Below are positions 1 through 9,333 of a stretch of 43,060 nt of DNA, one piece after another. The stretch covers positions 1-43,060 of the forward strand of contig JACRKA010000237.1 of NCBI GenBank assembly GCA_016219905.1. Reading direction: 5' to 3'. This stretch comes from Verrucomicrobiota bacterium. GTDB taxonomy: Bacteria; Verrucomicrobiota; Verrucomicrobiia; CAIQCK01. A model generated the notes under the pieces. It was not told the DNA's origin and did not search any database. It saw only the letters and a list, made by a program, of their open reading frames with translations. Every line of letters begins with the position of its first letter. Position 1 is the stretch's first letter. Made by a program: the position numbers and the translations under genes.

Positions 1-999
1 GCGTTCATCCGCATCCTGCGCGAGCACTTCGTGGACTCGCCGTGGGCGACGGGCGCCGTGCTTCCTTACAGCCTCGACACGGCCCGGTTCGACGAATGGC
101 TGCACCTCTGGCCGGGAGCGCGCCAGTATTGCGTGTTTGCGGCGGTCGGCGAGCAGATCGGCAGGGCGAAGATCGGCACACCGGAGTTCGACGCGAAAGT
201 CCGTGAATGGATCACGTTCTGGGCCGGCCATGCGAAGAAGCGCGGGTTGAAGCCGGAACAACTCGTCATTCTCCTCGTGGACGAGCCGGCCGAGGACCGC
301 CGCGACAACATCATCCTGCCGTGGGCCAGGGTCATCCGCACCGCGAACACCGGCGTGACGTTGTTCGAGGATGTCTGCCACACCGATCCACTGAAGGCGA
401 ACCAGGAGATGATCAAGCTCTGCCACGTGCTCTGCCCGAACCGGCCACGGTTTCTCAGTTCGACGCCGGGCTATCGCGACTACTTCGCGAAACGAAAAGC
501 GGAGGGCGCGGAACTGGCGTTCTATTCCTGCAACATCGGCGCGCGGCTGGCCGACCCGTATTCGTATTTCCGGCTGCAGGCGTGGACGGCGTGGCAATAC
601 GGCGGCACGGGCAGCTTCTTCTGGGCGTTCAGCGATTCCGGCGGCGGCTCCTCGTGGAACGAGTATGCGATGGCCCACTCGACCTGCTACACGCCGCTCT
701 TCCTCGAACCGGCCGCCGTCACCGGGAGCAAGCAGATGGAAGCCATCCGCGAAAGCGCCGAGGACTACGAGTATTTCGTCATGCTGCGCGACCGCATCGC
801 CACGGCGGAGCAGGCAGGCCGGAAGGGCGCTGCCGTCGAGCGCGCGAAGAAGCTGCTCGCCACCACCGCCGACCGCGTCCTCAGCGCGCCCGATGCTGAC
901 AAGCTGATGTGGGCTGAGCCGAAAGACCGCACCGTTGCCGATAAAGTGCGCGTCGAGATTCTGGACGCGCTGGTGGCGCTGGAGAATCTCCGAAAGTGA
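1..999 (+). CDS. GH123/DUF4091-like glycoside hydrolase, C-terminal part (5' end outside window)
   Basis: The frame is open from base 1, so the start lies upstream of the window; a GTG at 31 is probably only an internal codon. About 332 residues are visible. A strand ending in LVDEP (Asp at 280-282, Glu at 283-285) matches the adjacent Asp-Glu pair that GH123 N-acetyl-galactosaminidases use in substrate-assisted catalysis. The later segments LQAWTAWQYGGTG, FFWAFSDS and ESAEDYEYFVML are the usual DUF4091/GH123 C-terminal signatures. The family cleaves amino-sugar glycosides, but many DUF4091 members are uncharacterised, so the substrate is unknown. The stop is 41 bases before the next gene, a secreted propeller protein on the same strand, which suggests co-transcription. 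The family call is good; the enzymatic activity is inferred. Confidence 0.72.
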   Translation, partial: AFIRILREHFVDSPWATGAVLPYSLDTARFDEWLHLWPGARQYCVFAAVGEQIGRAKIGTPEFDAKVREWITFWAGHAKKRGLKPEQLVILLVDEPAEDRRDNIILPWARVIRTANTGVTLFEDVCHTDPLKANQEMIKLCHVLCPNRPRFLSSTPGYRDYFAKRKAEGAELAFYSCNIGARLADPYSYFRLQAWTAWQYGGTGSFFWAFSDSGGGSSWNEYAMAHSTCYTPLFLEPAAVTGSKQMEAIRESAEDYEYFVMLRDRIATAEQAGRKGAAVERAKKLLATTADRVLSAPDADKLMWAEPKDRTVADKVRVEILDALVALENLRK

Positions 1000-1040
1000 C
1001 AGGCCGCTCTGATGCACCACTGACAACAAGAGGAGACACT

Positions 1041-3941
1041 ATGAAACGTTCGACTTTCTTCTTCGCTCTGTTCGTCGCCGCATTTGCTCTCGCACCGCTA
1101 TTCGCCGCCCAGCCCGCCAGGCGGCCCGACATGCCCAACGCCAACTTCGCCGTCCGCATCCTGTTCGGCGTCACGGACAAGGAGCCGGCGGACTGGAGCG
1201 GCAGCGTCACGGCCAACGCGTGCAAGGTCGTGTTCGTCCGCGGCTGGCACTTCAACGCCGCGATGCAGATGACCGGCCTGGCGGCGTGGAAATGCTCGAC
1301 GTGGCTTGGGCCGGAGTCGCGCCGCGCCACCTTCGACGTGCATCTGCCGGACATCCAGCGCGAGTTCGTCCGGCCGGGTGTGCTCGTGGACTTGAGCGCG
1401 GGCGGCAACACGCTCGCGGGCGCGTCGCTCGCCGTCACGACGCCGCGCGGCAACTTCGATGTCAAGCTGTCGGAGCTTGGATGGGGCGTTGGGAAGACGT
1501 TCCTCGATGGCGCGGTCGAGGTGCTGCGCGTGCCGCCTACGTTGAAACCGGCCGCCGATCCGGCCGCCGAAGAAGACCATCCGTCCATCGCAATGCCTCG
1601 GAAAGACGGCGGGGCCATGCACATCTGGCTCGCTTACCAGAGCTACGCCGACAAGGCCGACCAGGTTTTCGTGCGGCGCGGCAAAGGCGCGGGCGGCTGG
1701 GAGAAACCGTTGCTCGTCACGCCGAAGCCGGGCGATTACTTCCGCACCGCCGTCGCGCTCGACGCGAAGAACCGGCTCCACGTCGTCTGGGCCGCGCAGG
1801 TGGACGGCAATTTTGACCTCTATGAGCGCGTGCTCGACGGCGAGAAGTGGGGCGACGTGCAGCGGCTCACGACAGCGCCGCAGCCTGACATGCTTCATCG
1901 CATGGTCGCCGACGCGAGTGGCCGGCTCTATCTGGTCTGGCAGGGTTTCCGCGACGGACAGAGCGACATCTTGCTGAAGGTTTTCGACGGCGGGAAATGG
2001 GGTGGTGAAATCCGCGTCAGCGAGAGCAAGGCCAACGATTGGGAGCCGGCCATCGCGGTCGCAGGCGACGGCAAGGTCGTCATCGCATGGGACGGCTACG
2101 AGCGCGGCAACTACGACATCTTCGCGCGCCGCTTCGCCGATGGACAAGCCGGCCCCGTCGTCTCCGTCACGTCCTCGCCGCTGTTCGAGGCGCACGCTGC
2201 CGTCACGTGCGACAAGCAAGGCCGCGCGTGGATCGCGTGGGACGAGAGCGGGCCGAATTGGGGCAAGGACCAGGGTTTCATGCTCGAGATCCAGAAGCTC
2301 CCGGAGGGCCACCGCCTCTACACGACGCGCCACGCGCGCTGCGCCGTGCTGGACGGCGAGAAGTTGCTCGCGCCCGCGCCGCTCGTGACCGCGATGCACG
2401 GCGGCATGAGCGAGCAGGCCGAGCAGCCCCATCTGGTCACCGACGGCGCGGGACGCGTGTGGATGTTCTTCCGCCAGCGCACGTCGCTGTTCATGAGCAA
2501 GCGCGGCGTTGGCCGCCAGACGAGCTGGCAGGAATACGCGACGCACTGTGATGGCGACCGTTGGTCGGCCGCAATTCCGTGGCCCGACGCCATCGGCCGC
2601 GAGGACATCCGGCCTGCCATCGCGCAAGGCCCCGCCGGCAACCTGTGGTTCGCCATCGCCACGGACAACCGGACGTTCGTCGAGGGCGCGCCGGTCAACT
2701 GCGACATCGTCGTCGGCAACCTGCGCGTGATCGGCGACAGCGCCACGCCGCGCGATGCGAAGCCCGCGGTGCTCGCGCTGTTCAAGCCGGCCGAGGTCGC
2801 CAATGCCACGCCCATTCACCCGGATGAAGCCGCCGACGTGCGGCGCATCCGAGACTACCGCATCACCGCCGCCGGCAAGACCTATCTCATCCGCCGTGGC
2901 GACATGCACCGCCACACCGACACCTCTTCCGACGGCGGCAGCGACGGCAGCTTGATGGACGCGCATCGTTACGCTCTCGACGCCGCCGCGATGGACTATC
3001 TGATGTGCGGCGACCACAACGACGGCAGCAAGGAATATCCGTGGTGGCGGCGGGAGAAGATGAACGACCTGTTCCGCGTCGGCGAGGCGTTTGTCGGCAT
3101 GTTCGGCTACGAGCGCAGCATCAATTATCCCAACGGCCACCGGAACGTGCTCTTCACCAAACGCGGCACGATGCCCCTGTCGCCCGTGCCCGGCGAAGCG
3201 GGAGGCGGTGGGAAAGGAAAAGGCAAACGCAAAGCCAAAGCCGCCGAGGAGACCGTCAGCTCCGGCTCCGTCGTCTATCCCTACCTGCGCGAGAACAACG
3301 GCATCTGTTTCAGCCATACCAGCGCCACCAACATGGGCACCGATTGGCGCGACAACGATCCCGCGCTGGAACCGCTCGTGGAGATTTTCCAGGGCGACCG
3401 CACCAACTACGAATACCTCGGCGCGCCGTGGAGCGCGAAGGAGGGTGACACGGGCACGCAGGAGGGCGGGTTCAAGCCGGACGGCTACGTCAACCGCGCG
3501 CTGTTGAAGGGCTACAAGCTTGGTTTCCAAGCGAGCAGCGACCACCTCAGCACACACCTGAGCTTCTCGTGCATCCTGGCCGAGTCGAACACGCGCGAAG
3601 CGCTCTACGACGCCATGAAACGCCGCCACGCCTACGCCGCGACCGACAATATCATTATGGACGTGCGATGCGGCGACCAGATCATGGGCGACATCTTCGA
3701 GACGGCCCAGCCGCCGGCGTTGAAGGTGAAGGTCTTCGGCACACGCCCGCTCGCCGAGGTGGTCGTCGTGAAGGACAACGAGGTCGTCCACTCCATCAAA
3801 CCGGCGGGCAACGAGGCTGAGTTCACCTGGACCGATGCCCGCAGCGCGCCCGGCAAGCAGTCCTACTACTACGTCCGCGCAGTCCAGAAAGACCAGCGGC
3901 TCGCGTGGGCCAGCCCGATGTGGATCACGCGAAAACAGTGA
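1041..3941 (+). CDS. Secreted beta-propeller / DUF3604 protein
   Basis: 966 residues. ATG 1041 is chosen over an earlier in-frame GTG at 996 because AGGAG (1031-1035) precedes it and residues 1-22 (MKRSTFFFALFVAAFALAPL) form a signal peptide. Residues about 190-590 hold repeated blades with the pattern RLHVVWAAQVDGNFDLY / RLYLVWQGFRDGQSDIL / KVVIAWDGYERGNYDIF, as in sialidase/BNR-like propellers. A DUF3604 (PHP-like metal hydrolase) domain follows: GDMHRHTD at about 620-627 and GDHND near 657-661 give the expected His/Asp metal ligands. A basic low-complexity linker, rich in G and K, interrupts this domain near residues 721-737. DUF3604 function is not established; a periplasmic or extracellular metal-dependent hydrolase acting on a carbohydrate is the usual guess. 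It is flanked by other secreted degradative genes. Confidence 0.8.
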   Translation: MKRSTFFFALFVAAFALAPLFAAQPARRPDMPNANFAVRILFGVTDKEPADWSGSVTANACKVVFVRGWHFNAAMQMTGLAAWKCSTWLGPESRRATFDVHLPDIQREFVRPGVLVDLSAGGNTLAGASLAVTTPRGNFDVKLSELGWGVGKTFLDGAVEVLRVPPTLKPAADPAAEEDHPSIAMPRKDGGAMHIWLAYQSYADKADQVFVRRGKGAGGWEKPLLVTPKPGDYFRTAVALDAKNRLHVVWAAQVDGNFDLYERVLDGEKWGDVQRLTTAPQPDMLHRMVADASGRLYLVWQGFRDGQSDILLKVFDGGKWGGEIRVSESKANDWEPAIAVAGDGKVVIAWDGYERGNYDIFARRFADGQAGPVVSVTSSPLFEAHAAVTCDKQGRAWIAWDESGPNWGKDQGFMLEIQKLPEGHRLYTTRHARCAVLDGEKLLAPAPLVTAMHGGMSEQAEQPHLVTDGAGRVWMFFRQRTSLFMSKRGVGRQTSWQEYATHCDGDRWSAAIPWPDAIGREDIRPAIAQGPAGNLWFAIATDNRTFVEGAPVNCDIVVGNLRVIGDSATPRDAKPAVLALFKPAEVANATPIHPDEAADVRRIRDYRITAAGKTYLIRRGDMHRHTDTSSDGGSDGSLMDAHRYALDAAAMDYLMCGDHNDGSKEYPWWRREKMNDLFRVGEAFVGMFGYERSINYPNGHRNVLFTKRGTMPLSPVPGEAGGGGKGKGKRKAKAAEETVSSGSVVYPYLRENNGICFSHTSATNMGTDWRDNDPALEPLVEIFQGDRTNYEYLGAPWSAKEGDTGTQEGGFKPDGYVNRALLKGYKLGFQASSDHLSTHLSFSCILAESNTREALYDAMKRRHAYAATDNIIMDVRCGDQIMGDIFETAQPPALKVKVFGTRPLAEVVVVKDNEVVHSIKPAGNEAEFTWTDARSAPGKQSYYYVRAVQKDQRLAWASPMWITRKQ

Positions 3942-3948
3942 AGCGCTG

Positions 3949-4401
3949 ATGACCATGGAGAGAACCATCGCCTGTGTGTTGCTTTTTGGCAGGCTGCGCG
4001 ACTCAGCACGCTACTTCCAACCGTTGCGGAGCCTCTTCGAGGCGGGCGGCGTAACGGGCGGCGGCTCCGACCCCATGCAGAAGATCGGCTCGCTGCGGTC
4101 GAACAATCCTTACGACCCGTTCCTCGGCATCGGGACCACCATCACGCGGCGGGCGCGCTGGTATGACGGCCAACTCCATCCCGAAGAGGCGCTCAGCCGC
4201 GAGCAGGCCGTCCGCTTCTACACCATCAACAACGCCTACATCCTCTTCCTCGACGACCAGTGCGGCTCGCTGGAACCTGGCAAGCGCGCCGATCTCATCG
4301 TCGTGGACACCGACATCCTGGCCTGTCCCGTGGACGACATCCGCAAGACCCGGGTGCTCAAGACCTGCCTCGACGGCAAGCCCGTCTTCACGCGCTCATG
4401 A
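3949..4401 (+). pseudogene. Amidohydrolase (YtcJ / Amidohydro_3 family) remnant, C-terminus only
   Basis: The reading frame from ATG 3949 gives only 150 residues, whereas YtcJ-type amidohydrolases are about 500-600. The last ~125 residues are convincing: GGGSDP (metal-ligand Asp region), NNPYDPFLGI, LSREQAVRFYTINNAY, GSLEPGKRADLIVVD and the DDIRKTRVLKT end. The N-terminal HxH metal site and most of the TIM barrel are absent. The first ~20 residues look like the start of a signal peptide (ERTIACVLLFG) and then jump straight into the C-terminal region, as an internal deletion would produce. The frame itself is intact, so a short product could still be made, but it should not be catalytic. It starts 8 bases after the previous stop. 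Confidence 0.8.
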
Positions 4402-4676
4402 AAAACACAGGCCGGGTCCTCCGGCTCATCACAGTCCTGCAGGCGTTCGCCTGTGCGGAAAAGGAGTGTGTCGCGAAAGGCTCGGATGCCTTGCGAAGAC
4501 GTAACGCTGGTGGAACCAATATTCGCCGGTCCTGTGCGTTCTATGGGCAAACCAGCGAATCGGGGACCCAACAGCATGAACCGGCATCCAGCACTGACAT
4601 CGCTCAGCTCCGTTCTCGCCACGCTTGCATTCGCCGGCTGGCTCCACGCGCAATCCACCGGCGGCGGCTTCGATGA
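4398..4676 (+). other. Possible decayed gene start between the amidohydrolase remnant and the propeller gene
   Basis: An ATG at 4398 overlaps the stop of the amidohydrolase remnant as ATGA, the coupling seen elsewhere in this genome, and begins with a signal-peptide-like MKNTGRVLRLITVLQAFAC. The frame runs 92 codons and ends inside the next gene in a different frame. After the first ~20 residues the sequence looks non-protein-like. I read it as a fossil junction: the start of a former downstream gene whose body was deleted. Small hairpins (CAGGCG-TT-CGCCTG at 4440-4453, AAGGC/GCCTT at 4477-4492) lie inside. No functional product is claimed. Confidence 0.3.
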
Positions 4677-7600
4677 ACCTCGCCCGCACAACCCAATAGC
4701 ACCCGGCGGACCTGACGGCGGACTGTTCTCGCACAACGTCCAGAGTGCGACGAGCAAGGACGGCCTGACTTGGACGCGCGACGAGGGGATTCGGTTTGCC
4801 AGCGCATCGGTTCCCTGCGCAATCAACGACGGCGACCGGCGCGTGCTGCTCTATTTCGTCCAGCCGCCGAACCAGCCGGGCCGGCCGGAGACCGTCGCGT
4901 GCGCGGTCTCCACCGACGGCATGACCTTCAAGCAGGAGCCGGCGTTCCAGATCGAGGGCCTCAGCACGGTGAAGGCGGTGGACCCTTCAATCTTGAAGGA
5001 CGGCGCGGGCAAGTTCCGCCTCTACTATCTCGCGTCCGACCACCGCGGCGACCCCGCGCGCGGCGCGAACCCGCACAAGATTTGCGCTGCGCTCTCCGAC
5101 GACGGTGTCCGCTTCCGCGAAACCGGCTCGGTCTTCGAATACGACGACCTCGTGGACCCGGACGTGTTCCGCTACAAGGGCAAGTGGTTCATGTATGTCT
5201 TCGCCAAAGGCGGGACGGTCATCGCCACGTCCGCGGACGGGAACAGGTTCACCTACGCGGGCGTGATGTCGCCGCGGGACTGGGGCACCACCGCGCCGGT
5301 GGCGCTCCCCGACGGCCGCCTGCGGCTCTACGCGTTCGAACAGCGCGTGCCGGAGGCGAACGCCGTCCACAGCTTCATCTCGACCGACGGCATCCACTGG
5401 ACGCCGGAGTCCGGCGACCGCCTCCGCGCCAACGCCGGCGAGCAGATCACCGATCCGTTCGTCGTCCCGTGGCGCGGCGGGTTCAAGATGTATTTCAAGT
5501 CCTCGCCCGCGCGGAAGCGCCACGATCAGGCGATGAACCCGCCGCAACCGGCCGGTAATCCCGGCGCGCCGCCGAACAACGCCGACGGCCCGTGGAACCG
5601 CGACGTCATCGCGTATCGCGTGAGCGCGACCGGCGCAGTGGAAAAGGCCGCGACGTTCGAGCGCGCGGGCGTGCCGACCCTCGCGCGGCTCAAGGACGGA
5701 CGGCTCATCGTCGCGCACCAGCATTTCCCGGAGAACGACCGCGGGAACTTCGACAAGGTCGCGGTGCGCTTCTCCAGCGACGACGGCAGGACGTGGACCG
5801 CACCCCAAGTCATCAAGGTCGCCAGCCTGCCGGAGGGGATGCGTTTCCCCTTCGACCCGACGCTCGTGCCGTTGCCCGATGGGCGCGTGCGGCTGTATTT
5901 CACCGGCAATTACGGGCGGACCTTTCGGCACAGCACACCGGCGATCCATTCGGCCATCTCGGCGGACGGCGTGAACTACACCTACGAGCCGGGCGTGCGT
6001 TTCGGCGTCGAGGGCCGAGCCGTGATTGATTGCGCGGTGGTCCTGCACCAGGGCGTGTTTCATCTTTTCTCACCGGACAATGGCGCTGGGCCCGATCCCG
6101 GGCGGCAGCGCGGCAGCGAACCCGCGGCGGACCGTCCCCGCCAAGGCGTCGGTTATCACGCCACGAGCAAGGACGGGCTGAACTTCACACGCGTCGCGGA
6201 CGTGCAGATCGAAGGCCGCCGCAGTTGGCTCGGCAACGCACAGTCCGACGGCCAGCTCATCACGTTCTACGGGACCGGCGAAGGCATGAGCACCGGCGGC
6301 GGCGGACGTCCGCGCGGCGCGTTCTGGATGGCCACGAGCGCGGATGGGCAGAATTGGAAGCTGACTGCCAACCCGCCGGTTGGCGGTGGCGATCCCGGCG
6401 CCGTGAAGACGCGCGACGGCGGCCTGCTCGTCGTCATCACCGGCGAACCCGTCCGCGGCACGACATCGCGCCGTATTTCTCCGCCCGATGCTGGCGGACG
6501 CGGGCAGATTCGCGTCGAGCGGGTGGAATCGAAATACGCCGTCGCGCCCGCGGCCAAGGCGGGCCGCTTCGTCACCGGGCAGAACGCGGACTTGATGCTC
6601 GGCGGTTTCGGATTCAACAACACCGGTGGCGCGCTGCGCTTCAACCACCCGACCGGTCTCGCGACGGACGGCAGGGCGTTGCTGATGACCGACCGCTGGA
6701 ACAACCGCGTGCTCATCTGGAAATCCGCGCCCGCGAAAAACACGCCGCCCGACCTTGTGCTCGGCCAGCCGGACTTCACGCAGAACAATCCCGGCGCCGG
6801 CATGCACCAGTTGAACTGGCCCGGCAACGTCGCCATCACGCCCGACGGCAGCCGCGTCGCCGTGACCGACACGGACAATGAGCGCATCCTGATCTGGAAC
6901 TCGGTCCCCGCCCGCAACGGCGCGCCTGCCGACATCGTGCTCGAACTCAAACAGCTTGATGCCGGCGCCCGCGACCTCCAGCGCCCCGGCAGGCCGATGC
7001 ACCGGCTCGGCTGGCCGTGGGGTGTGTGGACCGACGGCAAGAAACTCGCGGTCGTCGCGACACACGGCGCCGCCGTGTTGATCTGGAATTCGCTCCCGGC
7101 GCGCGACAACCAGCCGCCCGACATGGTGCTGCGCCCGCGCAACGCCGGCACGCCCCGCAACGTCACCAGCGACGGCAACTGGTTCGCCGTCAGCGACCAC
7201 AACAACGGCGAGCGCAGCCGGCCCGGCACGATGGTCTGGCGCGCGTTCCCGACGGAGGCGGCGCAGGAGCCGGACTTCACGTGGGGCGAGTGGCTCAAGG
7301 GCACGTTCACGCCCGACCGCAAACTCATCATGGCCGGCATCCGTTCGATCTATATCTGGAACGAGGCGCCGCGCGACAACGGGACCGACGCCGCGGTCAT
7401 GCTGCGCCCCGACTCGTATCGCAACGGCGACGGCCCCGATGCCGTCATCGCGGGCGGGCGGCTCTACGTCTGCAGTTACAACGGCAACAATGTGCTCGTG
7501 TGGAACTCGGCCCCGACGCGCGACGACCAGCCGCCCGACTTCGCGCTCGGCAGCGACACGCCGGAGCAGGACACGTGGGCGGAGGACTTTTTCATCCAGA

Positions 7601-8406
7601 ACCCCGTCGTCGCCACCGACGGCCGGAGTTTGCTGGTTTCCTCGGATTTCAACCGGAAGATGTTCGTCTGGCGCAGCCTGCCGGACGAAAGCGCCGCGAA
7701 GCCCGACCTCGTCTTTCACCTGCCCGAAGGCCCGTGGGACAACGCGCTGCACGGCTCGACGCTCGCGCTCGCGGGCAAGCGAACGGTGTATGTGTGGAAG
7801 AAACCGCCGCTCAACGGCGAGCCGCCGGATGTCGAGTTGAGCGGACGCATCGGCAGCATCGAGTTGCAGGAGATCACCGGCGTCGCGCTCGACGACCGCT
7901 ATTTTTATCTGAGCGACCGGCAGGCGGGTGCGATCTACGTCTGGGAGGGCATCCCGGCGCGCGACAGCGAGCCGAAGTTCACCCTCAGCGTCGAGCGGCC
8001 AGGCCGGCTGTCGAGCGACGGCACGCATCTCGCGGCGGCGCCGTTCGAGGGCCAGAGCGTCAGCCTCTGGCGCGTCGCCGACCTGCGTTCCGACGCGCGC
8101 CCGACACGGATCGGGGGCCACGGCCGATTCAACCTGCCCGGCAAATGCATCGTCTCGCACGGCCACCTGTTCGTCGCGGACACGGGCTTCCATCGCGTCC
8201 ACGTCTGGCACCGCGTTGAAGACGCGCTCGCGGGCCGTCCCGCCGATGCGTTGCTCGGCGCAAGAGACGACTCTGACCGCGACGCCGGCATCGGCCGCGC
8301 CAGCCTCTTCATGCCCGGCACGGTGGCGTTCGGCGGCGGCTATCTGTGGGTCGGCGAGTTCAAGTTCTCCACGCGCATCCTGCGCTTCGGCCCGCAGCAG
8401 AAGTGA
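4576..8406 (+). CDS. Giant secreted double beta-propeller protein (GH43/BNR-like plus NHL-like)
   Basis: 1276 residues from ATG 4576, chosen because it gives a clean signal peptide (MNRHPALTSLSSVLATLAFA, ending near WLHAQ); in-frame starts at 4453 and 4543 would bury it. Residues about 30-650 contain repeated blades with TSKDGLTWTRD, VSTDGMTFKQE, STDGIHWTPES, SADGVNYTYE and TSKDGLNFTRV motifs, typical of five-bladed GH43/GH32-like or sialidase-like propellers. Residues about 665-1276 switch to NHL-like repeats with about ten copies of a V-x-IWNS-x-PAR-x-x-QPPD-x-VLG unit. Catalytic acids cannot be assigned with confidence, so a binding or scaffolding role is as likely as hydrolysis. It lies 69 bases before a secreted esterase on the same strand. 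Confidence 0.75.
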   Translation: MNRHPALTSLSSVLATLAFAGWLHAQSTGGGFDEPRPHNPIAPGGPDGGLFSHNVQSATSKDGLTWTRDEGIRFASASVPCAINDGDRRVLLYFVQPPNQPGRPETVACAVSTDGMTFKQEPAFQIEGLSTVKAVDPSILKDGAGKFRLYYLASDHRGDPARGANPHKICAALSDDGVRFRETGSVFEYDDLVDPDVFRYKGKWFMYVFAKGGTVIATSADGNRFTYAGVMSPRDWGTTAPVALPDGRLRLYAFEQRVPEANAVHSFISTDGIHWTPESGDRLRANAGEQITDPFVVPWRGGFKMYFKSSPARKRHDQAMNPPQPAGNPGAPPNNADGPWNRDVIAYRVSATGAVEKAATFERAGVPTLARLKDGRLIVAHQHFPENDRGNFDKVAVRFSSDDGRTWTAPQVIKVASLPEGMRFPFDPTLVPLPDGRVRLYFTGNYGRTFRHSTPAIHSAISADGVNYTYEPGVRFGVEGRAVIDCAVVLHQGVFHLFSPDNGAGPDPGRQRGSEPAADRPRQGVGYHATSKDGLNFTRVADVQIEGRRSWLGNAQSDGQLITFYGTGEGMSTGGGGRPRGAFWMATSADGQNWKLTANPPVGGGDPGAVKTRDGGLLVVITGEPVRGTTSRRISPPDAGGRGQIRVERVESKYAVAPAAKAGRFVTGQNADLMLGGFGFNNTGGALRFNHPTGLATDGRALLMTDRWNNRVLIWKSAPAKNTPPDLVLGQPDFTQNNPGAGMHQLNWPGNVAITPDGSRVAVTDTDNERILIWNSVPARNGAPADIVLELKQLDAGARDLQRPGRPMHRLGWPWGVWTDGKKLAVVATHGAAVLIWNSLPARDNQPPDMVLRPRNAGTPRNVTSDGNWFAVSDHNNGERSRPGTMVWRAFPTEAAQEPDFTWGEWLKGTFTPDRKLIMAGIRSIYIWNEAPRDNGTDAAVMLRPDSYRNGDGPDAVIAGGRLYVCSYNGNNVLVWNSAPTRDDQPPDFALGSDTPEQDTWAEDFFIQNPVVATDGRSLLVSSDFNRKMFVWRSLPDESAAKPDLVFHLPEGPWDNALHGSTLALAGKRTVYVWKKPPLNGEPPDVELSGRIGSIELQEITGVALDDRYFYLSDRQAGAIYVWEGIPARDSEPKFTLSVERPGRLSSDGTHLAAAPFEGQSVSLWRVADLRSDARPTRIGGHGRFNLPGKCIVSHGHLFVADTGFHRVHVWHRVEDALAGRPADALLGARDDSDRDAGIGRASLFMPGTVAFGGGYLWVGEFKFSTRILRFGPQQK

Positions 8407-8475
8407 AAAGCACCGCAGGTCTTATCGGTCGGAAACTTACTCGCGGAAGGTGTGTTTAACCCTCTCGTGGACATC

Positions 8476-9306
8476 ATGAAACACCTCGACCGCCGCATAT
8501 TCCTGACCCTGTGCGCCAGCGTTTTCACGCTGGCCATCAACACGCGAGCGCCTGCCGCCGCTGACGCAAGCGAGCAGTCCCTGCAGCGCGTGGAGTTCAA
8601 GGTGGACGGCGTCGCGCGTGAGACGCTCGTTTACGCGCCGCCGACGGCGAAGACGGCGAGCACGCCGGTGGTGTTCGTGTTCCACGGCCACGGCGGCAAC
8701 TCGCGCAACACGGTCCGGAGTTTTGGGATGAATCGCCACTGGCCGGAGGCCATCTCGGTCTATCCGCAGGGGCTGAACACGCCGGGGCGGCTGACCGATC
8801 CGGAAGGCAAGAAGCCCGGCTGGCAGCATTCCGCCGGCGCGCAAGAGGACCGTGACTTGAAGTTCTTCGACGCGATGCTTGCGCGGCTGAAGCAGGACTA
8901 CAAGGTGGATGAGAAGCGCATCTATTGCACCGGCCACTCCAACGGCGGCGCGTTCACCTACCTGTTGTGGGCCGAGCGCGGCAGCGTCTTCGCCGCCGTC
9001 GCGCCGTCGGGCAGCGCGGCGGCGCAAAGCCTCCCGAAGTTGAAGCCGAAGCCCGCCTTGCACATCGCCGGCGAGAAAGACCCGCTCGTGAAGTTCGTGT
9101 GGCAGAAGGCGACGATGGAGGCGGTGCGCAAGCTCAACGGCTGCGATGCGGAAGGAAAGGAGCGGGACAAGAACTGCACGCTCTATTCCTCCAAGACCGG
9201 CGCGCCGTTCGTCACGTTCATCCATCCCGGCGGCCACGGTTTCCCGGCCGAGGCGCCGGCGCTGATCGTGAAGTTCTTCAAGGAGCATCCGGCGGCGGGG
9301 AAGTGA
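8476..9306 (+). CDS. Secreted esterase of the PHB depolymerase / feruloyl esterase (LpqC) family
   Basis: 276 residues. ATG 8476 is preferred over an upstream GTG at 8452 because it starts the signal peptide (KHLDRRIFLTLCASVFTLA, ending near PAAADA). The alpha/beta-hydrolase core shows the oxyanion region FHGHGGN, the nucleophile elbow GHSNGG with Ser155, a likely acid Asp202 in GEKDP, and the catalytic His254 in HPGGHGFP. The length suits the COG3509 family, whose members hydrolyse polyhydroxybutyrate or release hydroxycinnamic acids from plant polysaccharide. Being exported and downstream of propeller/hydrolase genes fits removal of ester side chains from a polymer. The exact substrate cannot be read from sequence. 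Confidence 0.85.
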   Translation: MKHLDRRIFLTLCASVFTLAINTRAPAAADASEQSLQRVEFKVDGVARETLVYAPPTAKTASTPVVFVFHGHGGNSRNTVRSFGMNRHWPEAISVYPQGLNTPGRLTDPEGKKPGWQHSAGAQEDRDLKFFDAMLARLKQDYKVDEKRIYCTGHSNGGAFTYLLWAERGSVFAAVAPSGSAAAQSLPKLKPKPALHIAGEKDPLVKFVWQKATMEAVRKLNGCDAEGKERDKNCTLYSSKTGAPFVTFIHPGGHGFPAEAPALIVKFFKEHPAAGK

Positions 9307-9333
9307 AGCGGGCTTCCGGCCTGCTCGCGCGGC

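Noticed and set aside
1098-3968. 956-codon minus-strand frame opposite the propeller-DUF3604 gene
   Set aside because: The plus strand has a signal peptide, ribosome binding site and recognisable domains; the minus frame has none.
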